NCBI RefSeq assembly: GCF_014652395.1
Contig: NZ_BMYS01000003.1
Location: 62,613-126,612 of the forward strand
Length of the DNA stretch: 64,000 bases
Direction: 5' to 3'
Origin: Advenella faeciporci
GTDB lineage: Bacteria; Pseudomonadota; Gammaproteobacteria; Burkholderiales; Burkholderiaceae_B
The position numbers and the translations under genes are program-made. The notes under the pieces are model-generated. The model saw only the letters and a program-made list of their open reading frames with translations, did no database searches and was not told where the DNA came from. Shown piece by piece: positions 40,621 to 49,975 of the stretch (position 1 is the stretch's first letter; each line of letters starts with the position of its first letter).

Positions 40621-42159
40621 CTATCGACCGCCTCTGCCACGACCTACAAAACCCAACCTGGACTCATGGGCCGCCACACCTTTGGGCTGCCAATCATCTT
40701 TATTACGAGCCGTTCCCCGGGCCTTGTGCCCCCCTTCAGGACGGGCAACAGCCTCCTGCTTGGCACGCGTGTTTTTTCTGGGGGAGTCTTTAGAATAACC
40801 CCCCCCTTCATTACGCGGTTGATTGGTTTTGCGATTATACAAACCACCAGGACGAGCGGGTTTACGCTGCCCATTACCCGCCGCCCTTCCATACGAGGAG
40901 GGACCAAAACCCAAATCAGGAACAGCAGATTCAAACCCCGGTGGCATGGCATTATCATGCGATATCGGCTGACGCTCACGCCCTTTACCAGACACCGAGT
41001 CATCATCAGCCTTCATGAGACCCAGACGAACCATCAAGGCCACTACCAATGAAGAATCCAATTCTTCCCAGCGCCCACGACGCAGGCTCCTTGGCAGGAC
41101 AACTTCCCCAAAACGTGTACGAATCAGACGACTGACCGTCACACCTACAGCCTCGAACATGCGACGAACCTCACGATTACGGCCTTCCTGAATCGTGACG
41201 CGATACCAGCGATTACTGCCTTCACCGCCAATATGTTCCATAACCCCAAACGCTGCCATGCCGTCATCCAACTGAATACCCTTGGTCAAGGACTCTATCT
41301 GCCCGGCACCCAATTCACCCAAAACACGAACCGCATACTCACGCTCGTTACCATAACGCGGATGCATGAACCGATTGGCCAAATCACCAGAGGTGGTAAA
41401 TATCAGCAAGCCTTCGGTATTCAAATCAAGACGCCCGACTGACACCCATTTCCCCGTCCGCATCTTGGGCAGTCGCGAGAACACGGTGGCACGTCCCTCA
41501 GGATCATCATGACTGACAATTTCTCCGGCGGGTTTATGATATAAAATCACACGGGGCGGGCGTTTGGCATTGGGACGGGCAACCAGGCGTCCATTAACAC
41601 GAACCGCATCATTCATACCAACCCGCTGGCCAATATGCGCAGGCTCACCATTAACGGAAACGCGCCCGGCAATAATCAACTCTTCCATTTCACGACGCGA
41701 ACCCACACCCGCATCCGCCAAAACCTTGTGCAACTTGGGCATGACCGCATCACTGGTCAGATACTTACCCAAACGCTGCTCAAGTTTTGCCGATTTATCC
41801 AGAAACGCCAGGGCATTATTTGATTCATTTTCATCAAACACCTGATCATCATTCACCAACTCTGGCAAAGACACATCCTGTGCCGGCCGGTTTGCCGCAG
41901 ACTTGCGAGCCACCGGTTTGCGTTTGCCTGTGGCAGCCCCGCTCTTGACGGCTGGCTTGCGTGTTCGTTTTGCGGGCACCGGAACGTTTTCCGTTTGCTC
42001 TGCCGCAACTGTTTTTTCTTTTTTGGTTTCGATTGCTGCATCAGCACGCCTGCGCCTGAATGGCGTACGCAATTTACGACCCTTGCTTTTCACTTGAGTT
42101 GAGTCGGGCTGCGCCTCACCTCCCGCGACAATCGTGACGGTTTCCGTTACTGTATTCAT
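40621..42159 (-). CDS. rluB: 23S rRNA pseudouridine synthase, RluB type
   Basis: A family member of RluB/RsuA, expected to modify U2605 of 23S rRNA. The 512 residues comprise a basic N-terminal tail (about 1-125, rich in Lys, Arg, Ala), an S4 domain ([23 protein letters not shown]) and the synthase domain with the catalytic Asp in [14 protein letters not shown]. The last ~140 residues are again basic and Gly/Arg-rich ([12 protein letters not shown]). Both tails are common in betaproteobacterial forms. ATG 42159 is chosen; GTG 42192 is an alternative. Confidence 0.92.
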   Translation of the reverse strand: MNTVTETVTIVAGGEAQPDSTQVKSKGRKLRTPFRRRRADAAIETKKEKTVAAEQTENVPVPAKRTRKPAVKSGAATGKRKPVARKSAANRPAQDVSLPELVNDDQVFDENESNNALAFLDKSAKLEQRLGKYLTSDAVMPKLHKVLADAGVGSRREMEELIIAGRVSVNGEPAHIGQRVGMNDAVRVNGRLVARPNAKRPPRVILYHKPAGEIVSHDDPEGRATVFSRLPKMRTGKWVSVGRLDLNTEGLLIFTTSGDLANRFMHPRYGNEREYAVRVLGELGAGQIESLTKGIQLDDGMAAFGVMEHIGGEGSNRWYRVTIQEGRNREVRRMFEAVGVTVSRLIRTRFGEVVLPRSLRRGRWEELDSSLVVALMVRLGLMKADDDSVSGKGRERQPISHDNAMPPGFESAVPDLGFGPSSYGRAAGNGQRKPARPGGLYNRKTNQPRNEGGGYSKDSPRKNTRAKQEAVARPEGGHKARGTARNKDDWQPKGVAAHESRLGFVGRGRGGR

Positions 42160-42289
42160 ATATTTGCTTATTTGACCTTCTTCCGAAAGCACTTTGAATT
42201 AAAGTGGTCTTAGTGATTTACCATTAATAAACACTGACAAGTAAAAACTTGCATTTGCCAGCGTTTTTCACTTAAATGTTTATTGCTTT

Positions 42290-42964
42290 TTAACCATTAT
42301 TGACAATTTGCCCACACTCGGGGACAACTGCCGTGTCAGGATTTGATTCCGCAACTGGCGACTGCTCATGACTGCCATTTTCTTCCTGACTTTCCTCAAG
42401 AGGAAACAGGCCGGCAAGTTTATCTCCGGCAGCCAGAAGCACCTCTCCCTCAGAGGCCAAACCAGGCAATTCATCCAGCGCTTTTAATCCCAGATCATCT
42501 AAAAATTGTTTTGTGGTCCCAAGCAAGGCCGGTCTTCCAGGTGCATCCCGATGACCCAACACCTCTATCCAGCCACGCTCTTCTAAAGTTTTAATGATTT
42601 GGGAAGAAACCGTTACACCGCGAATATCTTCTATGTCGCCCCGTGTAACCGGTTGACGCCAGGCAATAATTGCCAATGTTTCCAAAACCGCCCTTGAATA
42701 TTTAGGTGGTTTTTCTGGATTAAGGCGTTCTAAATACTTTTGCATTTGTGGACGACTTTGAAAACGCCACCCACTAGCCAATTGCGCTAATTCTAAACCT
42801 TTATTTGACCATGCGTCTTGCAAATTTAACAATTGTTGCTTAATTACATCAATTTTTACCTCATCCGACTCTGCAAACAATTTTGCCAGATCAGATACCC
42901 TCATTGGTTGCTGAGCACACAATAGCGCGGCCTCCAATACATTGCGTATTAAATGTTCATCCAT
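42290..42964 (-). CDS. scpB: Segregation and condensation protein B
   Basis: ScpB is the winged-helix kleisin-partner of the SMC-ScpA condensin complex. The 224 residues have the family blocks VLEAALLCAQQPMRVSDLAKLF, RAVLETLAIIAWRQPVTRGDIEDIRGV and GRPALLGTTKQFLDDLGL, given in separate pieces. An acidic tail of about 50 residues ends the protein. scpA is not adjacent upstream. rluB follows on the same strand after about 130 nt. Confidence 0.94.
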   Translation of the reverse strand: MDEHLIRNVLEAALLCAQQPMRVSDLAKLFAESDEVKIDVIKQQLLNLQDAWSNKGLELAQLASGWRFQSRPQMQKYLERLNPEKPPKYSRAVLETLAIIAWRQPVTRGDIEDIRGVTVSSQIIKTLEERGWIEVLGHRDAPGRPALLGTTKQFLDDLGLKALDELPGLASEGEVLLAAGDKLAGLFPLEESQEENGSHEQSPVAESNPDTAVVPECGQIVNNG

Positions 42965-43004
42965 GGTTCAGTAAGTGGTTTGTTATTAAAATCAGGTAAA
43001 CGGC

Positions 43005-43033
43005 TTGCATTATTATAGCAGGTAGACTACTAT
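43005..43033 (+). promoter_or_regulatory. Putative promoter of tRNA-fMet copy 1
   Basis: TTGCAT (43005-43010), a 17-nt spacer and TACTAT (43028-43033), 13 nt before the tRNA. It is only moderately like the sigma70 consensus. Confidence 0.45.
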
Positions 43034-43046
43034 TATATTCTTCAGA

Positions 43047-43123
<77 letters not shown>

Positions 43124-43128
43124 GATTT

Positions 43129-43164
43129 AAAAACGCCTGTTTCTTTATTGAAACAGGCGTTTTT
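43129..43164 (+). terminator. Terminator of tRNA-fMet copy 1
   Basis: AAAAACGCCTGTTTC and GAAACAGGCGTTTTT pair completely around a 6-nt loop, followed by T's. It ends 40 nt past the tRNA. Confidence 0.85.
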
Positions 43165-43332
43165 GCTATTTGTCCTGTTTTTAGCGATTATAAGCCATCT
43201 TTTGTAATTGTCCGCCCCTCCCTATTTAATCAACCTGCACACTTCATTATCCGCACATAAATCCAAAATCCAGAATAAAACCACTATAAAACCACTAATT
43301 TGTAACAAATATGTAAAATTAATGGAAAACAC

Positions 43333-43361
43333 TTGCTTGTTTATGTCAATTAGGGTTATTA
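43333..43361 (+). promoter_or_regulatory. Putative promoter of tRNA-fMet copy 2
   Basis: TTGCTT (43333-43338), a 17-nt spacer and TTATTA (43356-43361), 14 nt before the tRNA start. It is weaker than consensus. Confidence 0.4.
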
Positions 43362-43375
43362 TTTAACTCTTCAGA

Positions 43376-43452
<77 letters not shown>

Positions 43453-43460
43453 GATAAATC

Positions 43461-43495
43461 AAGGACTTACCGTATTTTCGGCAAGTCCTTTTTTT
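43461..43495 (+). terminator. Terminator of tRNA-fMet copy 2
   Basis: AAGGACTTACCG and CGGCAAGTCCTT form a stem (one mismatch) and T's follow. Confidence 0.8.
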
Positions 43496-43545
43496 ATTGA
43501 ATCAATTTATTGCCGCATTTTATCTATTCCTGATTTCCCTTTCTT

Positions 43546-43756
43546 TTATCCGGAAGCCGATACATTAACAGGCACCAGACCATAGCGCTGCATTACCTCC
43601 ATCAATCTGCCTTTATCCCGAGGTCCGCCTGCATTAACAATGTCGGCTATTTCCTGAAAATACCGAGGGCCAATAATCCGCCTCTTGAAGATAACGAATT
43701 TCAAGCTGCCCTACCCGGATAAGATTGGCATCTTTTGACTGTTTATGTAGAGTCAT
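43546..43756 (-). pseudogene. Remnant of a cupin-domain gene with internal deletion
   Basis: A - strand frame starts MTLHKQSKDANLIRVGQLEIRYL (in pieces: MTLHKQSKDANLIRVG, QLEIRYL). It then shifts frame into KRRIIGPRYFQEIADIVNAGG and DKGRLMEVMQRYGLVPVN, which read as the N- and C-terminal ends of a cupin protein. The metal-binding middle is gone and the joint changes frame, near 43675-43690. The family call is by resemblance. Uncertain but distinctive. Confidence 0.5.
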
Positions 43757-43848
43757 GACAGATCCCCTGTAAAATGTTTTTTACAACTCTATTTTATTTG
43801 TTTTTTACATAAAACAGAGAAAACCTTATCTTTGGAATGAATTGCATA

Positions 43849-44865
43849 TTAAGACACATTGAAAAGCGTCCTGTCCTCTTCCTGCCAATATCCTTTTTTA
43901 ATAATCAATACCACACATGGCGTGGTACTGTCAGGCTCCTGCGGTTCAATATCCAATACCTCAAACGAAGAACGCTGCTGATGCACGCCATGCACATGGT
44001 AAAAACGATCATCACCTGCAAACTGCACCACTGCTTTCATTCTTAACAGGGCAGTACCATATTTTTCCGCAATGGCGTCCAGTGCGGCAATAAAACGCCC
44101 TCTTTTTAGCGCTTGCCCAAAAGTAAGGGTAATGACATCCACATCGGTATGGCTTGCCTGTGGCTTTAATGACGGCCGGCCGGCGGTTTGCCAACGCACT
44201 CCAAAAGCAGGCAGTTTTTGTTTGCCTTGCTGCTTCAAGGCAGCCAAAACACCAAAAAGATCTTCCGCCTCTTCGAGGTCTGACTTGCTTGACACCGGAA
44301 CACCCATGGCAATCGCCTTAATCCGTTTTTTTAAAGCGGGCACCTTTTCAGGACATATATCTTCTTTAGACAACAACACCACATCAGCCGCCAGCAATTG
44401 GCTTAACCATTCGGGGTTATCCTGCCGTTGCTGTTCGGCATGACAGCTGTCCACCACACATAAGACACCGGCATTGTAAAAACGTTCTTTCAGAAAGAAA
44501 TCATGCTTTAAAGTAAAAACAATGGAAGACGGATCAGCCAGGCCAGAAGTTTCAATAATGACATGGCTGAATGCGGGAATTTTCTTTTGCATGGCCTGCA
44601 TGAACAGTTCACGCAGCGTCTGGCTCAGGTCTGCGTGCAGCTGGCAACACAGGCAGCCACCTTCAAGCAGCACAAGCCGGGAACTTAAGTGCCTGTAGAT
44701 AAGATGATCGAGCCCAATCCTGCCTATTTCATTGACGATAACCGCAACCCGCCCTGCATCAGGCCGTTTTAACAATTGCCTGATAAAATGACTTTTACCA
44801 CTCCCCAGGAATCCGGTAATTACCGTGACTCCTATTCCCTGTTCACCCGTGCTGTACTGACTCAT
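43849..44865 (-). CDS. CobW/COG0523-family GTP-binding protein (G3E)
   Basis: G3E GTPases act as metallochaperones for zinc, cobalt and others. The 338-residue protein (from ATG 44865) has Walker A VITGFLGSGKS, the CxCC metal motif in EGGCLCCQLHADL, Walker B-like VIIETSGLADP and SKEDICPE in the G4 position. A C-terminal CobW domain ends near QEEDRTLF. The metal cannot be told. Its start codon is 1 bp from that of the divergent gene at 44867. A longer frame to 44994 would run through that gene. Confidence 0.88.
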   Translation of the reverse strand: MSQYSTGEQGIGVTVITGFLGSGKSHFIRQLLKRPDAGRVAVIVNEIGRIGLDHLIYRHLSSRLVLLEGGCLCCQLHADLSQTLRELFMQAMQKKIPAFSHVIIETSGLADPSSIVFTLKHDFFLKERFYNAGVLCVVDSCHAEQQRQDNPEWLSQLLAADVVLLSKEDICPEKVPALKKRIKAIAMGVPVSSKSDLEEAEDLFGVLAALKQQGKQKLPAFGVRWQTAGRPSLKPQASHTDVDVITLTFGQALKRGRFIAALDAIAEKYGTALLRMKAVVQFAGDDRFYHVHGVHQQRSSFEVLDIEPQEPDSTTPCVVLIIKKGYWQEEDRTLFNVS

Positions 44866-44866
44866 T

Positions 44867-46003
44867 ATGTCCCAAAAACTGCAGATTTCGATACTAGACT
44901 CACCCTCAGACCTGAAGGCGGACACATGGCAGTCATTCTGCCAGAAAAACCCCTTTACCGGTCCCGATTTCCTGCAAACACTGCACTCCAGCACCTGCGT
45001 GGCACCGGAATATGGGTGGCATGCCCGGTATTTATACCTTCAAGACGAACACCAAACGCCTTTGGGACTCATGCCGCTTTATGTAAAAACCCATTCACGT
45101 GGTGAATTTGTTTTTGATATGGCATGGGCCAATGCCTTTGAACGTCATGGTTTGGCGTATTACCCCAAACTGGTTTGCAGTATTCCTTTTACCCCCGTTA
45201 CGGGACCCAGGCTCTTATCCAACAACCAGCAACACAAACGGATTCTGGCTGAACAGGCCATTGAAGTAGCCAAAAAAATGGGCGTTTCCTCTCTTCATGT
45301 CCTGTTTCCCAACCACGAAGATTTAAACATTCTTCGTGAATGCGGCTATATGATCAGGGAAGACGTGCAATTCCATTGGGAAAACCGGGGTTATGAAAGT
45401 TTTGAGGATTTCCTGAAGCAGCTGAATTATGACAAACGCAAAAAAATACGCCAGGATCGCAAGAAAGTACTGGCCGCCGGCGTCAGCTTCAGACATTTGC
45501 GTGGCAGTGATATAAGCCCGGAAACGCTGGATTTTTTTATTTCCTGCTACCAAAACACCTACTACGAACGTGGCCGCGCCCCTTACCTGAATCGGGAATT
45601 TTTCCATTCATACCTGCAAAAATGTCCGGACAATATCCTATTGATACTTGCCATTAAAAACGGCCAATCCGTTGCCTGCGCCCTGAATATTATTGGCGAT
45701 GAAACCGTTTATGGCCGCTATTGGGGAGCGCATGAATTTATTCCCGGCCTGCATTTTGAGACCTGTTATATGCAAAGCATCGAGTTTTGCATTGAACATG
45801 AATTCCGTTATTTTGAGGGTGGTGCCCAAGGGGAGCATAAGCTGGCACGTGGTTTACTGCCAGTTACCACCTATTCAGCACACTGGATTGCCAGACAAGA
45901 TTTTGCAGCGGCAATTGAAGCGTTTTTGGATGTTGAAAGTCGCCAGGTTGGAAAATATGTTGACATGCTGGCAACACATTCCCCATTCAGGCAAACCGGT
46001 TGA
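44867..46003 (+). CDS. FemAB-like/DUF482 acyltransferase family protein
   Basis: A 378-residue GNAT-fold protein of the PF04339 (FemAB-like, predicted N-acyltransferase) group. Visible blocks are TGPDFLQTLHSSTCVAPEYGW, LPLYVKTHSRGEFVFDMAWA, KKIRQDRKKVLAAG and FEGGAQGEHKLARGLLP, in pieces. The substrate is not known. ATG 44867 is the only reasonable start and it begins a region conserved in the family. No Shine-Dalgarno is clear. Confidence 0.82.
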   Translation: MSQKLQISILDSPSDLKADTWQSFCQKNPFTGPDFLQTLHSSTCVAPEYGWHARYLYLQDEHQTPLGLMPLYVKTHSRGEFVFDMAWANAFERHGLAYYPKLVCSIPFTPVTGPRLLSNNQQHKRILAEQAIEVAKKMGVSSLHVLFPNHEDLNILRECGYMIREDVQFHWENRGYESFEDFLKQLNYDKRKKIRQDRKKVLAAGVSFRHLRGSDISPETLDFFISCYQNTYYERGRAPYLNREFFHSYLQKCPDNILLILAIKNGQSVACALNIIGDETVYGRYWGAHEFIPGLHFETCYMQSIEFCIEHEFRYFEGGAQGEHKLARGLLPVTTYSAHWIARQDFAAAIEAFLDVESRQVGKYVDMLATHSPFRQTG

Positions 46004-46026
46004 ATGAACCAAAGGGCTGACCACCC

Positions 46027-46587
46027 TTATTTCTTCTCTTTATCTTGTGGTGTGACAAAAGGAAAAGCCCCAAACATATTTTGGGTCTGGTTTTGCATTT
46101 GCTCTTGCATTTGCACAAACAGGTTCTTGGACTGTTCCACGTAATTACTCATGGCATTATTCAGTACAGGGGCCTGAATATTCATGAATTGTGCCCAGGC
46201 ATCGGGACTGAACTGCGACCCATACATACTCTTTGATTGATCAGCCAGCCGTTCCTGGATATCAACAAAAGCCTGCATGTTTTTTTCAAGGTATGTACCC
46301 ATTACCCCCTGCATGGCATTGCCATAAAACCGAATAATGTGCTCTAGCATGGTGGAACTGAACATAGGCACCCCGCCGCCTTCAAGCTCAAGAATGATTT
46401 GCAGCAAAATGCTTCGGGTGATATCTTCGCTGGTTTTGGCATCCAGAACTTGAAACTTGACGTTATCAAGCACCAGTTTTCTGACATCGGCCAGGGTAAT
46501 GTAAGTGCTGGATTCGGTGTCGTAAAGCCGGCGATTGGGGTATTTTTTAATAATGCGTGTTTGACCGGTTTCTGGTGAATTTATCAT
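46027..46587 (-). CDS. phaR: Polyhydroxyalkanoate synthesis repressor PhaR
   Basis: PhaR senses PHB granules and represses phasin genes. The 186-residue protein has the DNA-binding part IIKKYPNRRLYDTESSTYITLADV and the PHB accumulation regulatory regions after it, with a Gln/Met-rich C-terminus. Last gene of the phaC-phaB-phaR run, about 50 nt after phaB with a hairpin between. Confidence 0.95.
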   Translation of the reverse strand: MINSPETGQTRIIKKYPNRRLYDTESSTYITLADVRKLVLDNVKFQVLDAKTSEDITRSILLQIILELEGGGVPMFSSTMLEHIIRFYGNAMQGVMGTYLEKNMQAFVDIQERLADQSKSMYGSQFSPDAWAQFMNIQAPVLNNAMSNYVEQSKNLFVQMQEQMQNQTQNMFGAFPFVTPQDKEKK

Positions 46588-46613
46588 AATAATTTATATA
46601 AAGAAGTGTACAA

Positions 46614-46633
46614 CCCCACCCGCAAGGGTGGGG
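46614..46633. other. Hairpin between phaB and phaR
   Basis: CCCCACCC and GGGTGGGG around a 4-nt loop. The - strand sequence after it is not T-rich, so it is more likely an RNA processing or stability hairpin than a terminator. Confidence 0.5.
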
Positions 46634-46640
46634 CAAGGAA

Positions 46641-47378
46641 TTACCCCATATGCAAGCCACCGTTTACCGAGAAGTCGGCGCCGGTACTGAAGCCGGCATC
46701 TTCCGAAGCCAGCCACGCCACCATTGATGCGATTTCTTCGGGTGTACCCAAACGGCGAACGGGAATGGTGCCCACAATCTGTTCCAGTATTTCGGGACGA
46801 ATGGCACGAACCATTTCAGTACCGATATAACCCGGAGAAACGGTATTGACCGTTACACCGCGACTGGCCACTTCCTGGGCAAGCGCCATGGTAAAGCCAT
46901 GAATACCCGCTTTGGCCGTTGAGTAATTGGTTTGGCCAAACTGGCCTTTTTGTCCGTTAACCGAACTGATATTGATAATACGGCCCCAACGTTTTTCGTA
47001 CATGTGCTCAATCACCTGCTTGGTGACATTGAACAGGCTGTTCAAGTTGGTATCCATAACCATTTTCCAGTCTTCAAGGCTCATTTTACGGAAAACGCCA
47101 TCACGGGTAATACCGGCATTATTAACCAGAACGTCAACAGGACCGTGCTCTTTTTTTACTTTTTCAAAAGCGGCAACGGTTGAATCCCAGTCGGCAACGT
47201 TACCGGAAGAAGCAAAAAACTTGTACCCCAACGCCGCCTGCTCGTCGATCCATTTCTGGGCATTTCGGTTAGGCCCGCAGCCTGCTATAACCTTAAAACC
47301 TTCTTTGTGTAAACGCTGGCAAATAGAGGTTCCGATACCACCCATTCCACCTGTTACATATGCAATTTTCTGACTCAT
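46641..47378 (-). CDS. phaB: Acetoacetyl-CoA reductase PhaB
   Basis: PhaB reduces acetoacetyl-CoA to (R)-3-hydroxybutyryl-CoA with NADPH. The 245-residue short-chain dehydrogenase has the cofactor motif TGGMGGIGTS, NNAG, the catalytic Ser in INISSVNGQKGQFGQTN and Tyr-x-x-x-Lys in YSTAKAG. Lies about 40 nt after phaC. The thiolase phaA is not in the window. Confidence 0.95.
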   Translation of the reverse strand: MSQKIAYVTGGMGGIGTSICQRLHKEGFKVIAGCGPNRNAQKWIDEQAALGYKFFASSGNVADWDSTVAAFEKVKKEHGPVDVLVNNAGITRDGVFRKMSLEDWKMVMDTNLNSLFNVTKQVIEHMYEKRWGRIINISSVNGQKGQFGQTNYSTAKAGIHGFTMALAQEVASRGVTVNTVSPGYIGTEMVRAIRPEILEQIVGTIPVRRLGTPEEIASMVAWLASEDAGFSTGADFSVNGGLHMG

Positions 47379-47421
47379 AAGATCTCCGGATTTTTTATTG
47401 ACTCATTTACAAATATTAATA

Positions 47422-49056
47422 CTATACTGCCTTAACTTTTACATATTTTCCGGGTGCCGCCTCTAACTCAGGGTAACTCCCATTACCCGCGGTTTTCTTT
47501 GCCCGTACTTTCTTGCCGGCATGAGAAGCCAGCCATTCAGACCAGTCTGGCCACCAGCTGCCCTGAACCTGGGTAGTGTTACCAAACCATTCACTGCTAA
47601 CCGGAAAGCCCTGCTCTGCCTCTGCATTGGAAACCCAGTAATTACGCTTGTTTTTAACAGGCGGGTTGATGACCCCCGCAATATGACCCGATGCGCCCAA
47701 GACAAACCGTTTGGGTCCTTGCAGGATATGTGTGGATGCATAAGCAGAATCCCAGGGCACAATATGATCTTCTTTAGACGCATATATATACACAGGCATA
47801 TCCAGCAGCCCAAGATCAACGGGCGTACCTGTAATGTTGATGTAATTAGGCTTTTTGAGGTTATTTTCAAGGTAAGTATTACGGAAATACCAGGTAAAGA
47901 AAGGTCCTGGCAAATTGGTACCGTCGGCATTCCAGTAAAGCAGGTCGAATGCGGCGGGTGATTGCCCTTTCAGGTAATTGTTAACCACATAATTCCAGAC
48001 CAGCTCATTGGGGCGCAAAAAAGAAAAGGTCGTGCCCAATTCAGCGGCCGTCAGCAAACCACCCTGCCCCAATTGCTGCTCGCGCACCGAGGCATGCGCC
48101 TCGTCCACAAATACATCCATGACACCGGTATTTTCAAAATCAAGGAAGGTGGTTAACAGGGTTAATGCTGCCACCGGATCCTGACCACGTTTACGGGCAA
48201 CGGCCAAAGCACATGCCAGCATGGTTCCGCCAACACAAAACCCAAGCGCATTGATTTTGTTTTGCCCGGAAATTTCAGACACGACTGAAATAGCCTTTAA
48301 TACGCCATTTTCAATGTAATCTTCCCAACTGGCATTTTGAATGTCATCTTTGTCTTCCGGAAGAGGGTTGCGCCAGGATATCAGGAATACGGTATGACCT
48401 TGGGCAACGGTATAGGCCACCAGTGAATTGTCGGGTTGCAGATCAAGAATGTAGTATTTATTGATACAGGGCGGCACCATTAACAGAGGCGTTTCGTATA
48501 CGGAAGGGGTTTGCGGTTTGTATTGAATGAGCTGGAAATACGGGTTTTCAAATACGACTGAACCCTCGGTAATCGCCAGGTTGCGGCCCACTTCAAAAAC
48601 CGTTTCATCGGTTTGGCTAATACGCCCTTTTTGCATGTCATGCATTAAGTTTGCCATGCCTTTTTGCAACGATTCCCCCTGGGTTTCCTGAAAGGCTTTC
48701 AAAGCATCAGGATTTAGCGCAAAAAAATTGGATGGGGCAAAGGCATCCAGCCATTGCGTTACCGAAAACTTCAAACGTTCGCGACTGGCATCTGGAATTT
48801 CCAGTTGATCAACCCATTTATGCATCGTGCCGGCTGAAAGCAGATAAAGATGGGCCAGTGCAGAAAACTGTGGATTCTGTTGCCATGCCTCACTGCTGAA
48901 ACGACGGTCTTTGACAGGAGGCAGGCTTCCCTGGGTGGCCTGCAACATAAGCTGCCTGAAACTTTCGGTAAACTCTGTTTGCAATTGCTGGATTTGCGCT
49001 GGATTTACCATTGGCATCATCCAAGGCATGTTTTTTGTAAATGAATCATACTTCAT
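47422..49056 (-). CDS. phaC: Class I poly(R)-hydroxyalkanoate synthase PhaC
   Basis: PhaC polymerises hydroxybutyryl-CoA into PHB. The 544-residue protein has the lipase-like box GFCVGG with nucleophile Cys274, an Asp in ASKEDHIVPW and a His in SGHIAGVINPP. Size and lack of PhaE mean class I. ATG 49056 has an AAGGGGGG site; an upstream TTG at 49095 is not preferred. Heads the phaC-phaB-phaR cluster. Confidence 0.97.
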   Translation of the reverse strand: MKYDSFTKNMPWMMPMVNPAQIQQLQTEFTESFRQLMLQATQGSLPPVKDRRFSSEAWQQNPQFSALAHLYLLSAGTMHKWVDQLEIPDASRERLKFSVTQWLDAFAPSNFFALNPDALKAFQETQGESLQKGMANLMHDMQKGRISQTDETVFEVGRNLAITEGSVVFENPYFQLIQYKPQTPSVYETPLLMVPPCINKYYILDLQPDNSLVAYTVAQGHTVFLISWRNPLPEDKDDIQNASWEDYIENGVLKAISVVSEISGQNKINALGFCVGGTMLACALAVARKRGQDPVAALTLLTTFLDFENTGVMDVFVDEAHASVREQQLGQGGLLTAAELGTTFSFLRPNELVWNYVVNNYLKGQSPAAFDLLYWNADGTNLPGPFFTWYFRNTYLENNLKKPNYINITGTPVDLGLLDMPVYIYASKEDHIVPWDSAYASTHILQGPKRFVLGASGHIAGVINPPVKNKRNYWVSNAEAEQGFPVSSEWFGNTTQVQGSWWPDWSEWLASHAGKKVRAKKTAGNGSYPELEAAPGKYVKVKAV

Positions 49057-49180
49057 CGTTTTCGCCCCCCTTTTTAGTCCCGAAACACGTGACAACGTTT
49101 ACTCACACTTATTTCTTTAAGATAAAGGAATAATCAAAGTTATTCAACCTTGTGAGAAAGAACGTTGTTTGGGGTAACAC

Positions 49181-49975
49181 TTATGCCGGTGGTTTTACCT
49201 TCCACACAACAGTCACCATACGCCCCGTCTGACCCTGCCTTCGATATGAAAAAAAATGTTCCTGATCCGTGAAAGTACAAAATTTGCTTTCTTCAACAGC
49301 ACTTGCACCATTTTTATTCAAACGGTAAACAGCAAGCCCCGACAAATCGGCCAGCCATTTTCCCGCATTACGTGGATGTGATCGAAAAAACAACGCCTGA
49401 CTTTCATCACTCTTCATAAAAGCGTCATAAACCTCTTGACCAACTTCAAAAGCCTCAACCCCGATAGCCGGACCAATCCATGCCCGTAAACTTTTACGGG
49501 GGGCCTTGCTTCTCATTATTTCCAGGGTGTTCTCGAGCACACCATTAAGCAAACCCCGCCAGCCGGCATGGGCGACACCAATCACCTCGCCATTTTCCGA
49601 AGCCATGACAACCGGCAGGCAATCAGCCGTCATGATGGCAAGCACCCGGTTGTTTTCTGTCGTGACCGCGGCATCAGCCGTTATGGGCATATCAGTTGCA
49701 TCAACCAGGTCAGCATCATACACGTCGGTGCCATGCACCTGTTCAAGCCACACCACGGGTCCTGGCAACAGACGCTGCAGCCGTTTCCTGTTTTGCTCAA
49801 CGGCAAGCGGATCGTCCCCCGTATGCATGCCCATATTCAGAGAGTCATAAGGCGACTGGCTGACTCCCCCCTGACGGGTGGTGCAAAAATACCGCACACC
49901 GGGCCATTGCTGCCCCGTAACCGTCTTGTCCAATGCCGGATTTGCATTCCCATACCCCGCTTTCACACCTGTCAT
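49181..49975 (-). CDS. pgeF: Laccase-domain purine nucleoside phosphorylase (YfiH/PgeF family)
   Basis: YfiH-family copper/zinc proteins are described as polyphenol oxidases, purine nucleoside phosphorylases and peptidoglycan-editing factors. The 264 residues have TTRQGGVSQSPYDSLNMGMHTGDD, VWLEQVHGTDV, TADCLPV and GVAHAGWRGLLNGVLE, in pieces. The metal ligands His and Cys are in these motifs. ATG 49975 overlaps the rluD stop (ATGA), so it is coupled to rluD. Confidence 0.93.
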   Translation of the reverse strand: MTGVKAGYGNANPALDKTVTGQQWPGVRYFCTTRQGGVSQSPYDSLNMGMHTGDDPLAVEQNRKRLQRLLPGPVVWLEQVHGTDVYDADLVDATDMPITADAAVTTENNRVLAIMTADCLPVVMASENGEVIGVAHAGWRGLLNGVLENTLEIMRSKAPRKSLRAWIGPAIGVEAFEVGQEVYDAFMKSDESQALFFRSHPRNAGKWLADLSGLAVYRLNKNGASAVEESKFCTFTDQEHFFSYRRQGQTGRMVTVVWKVKPPA

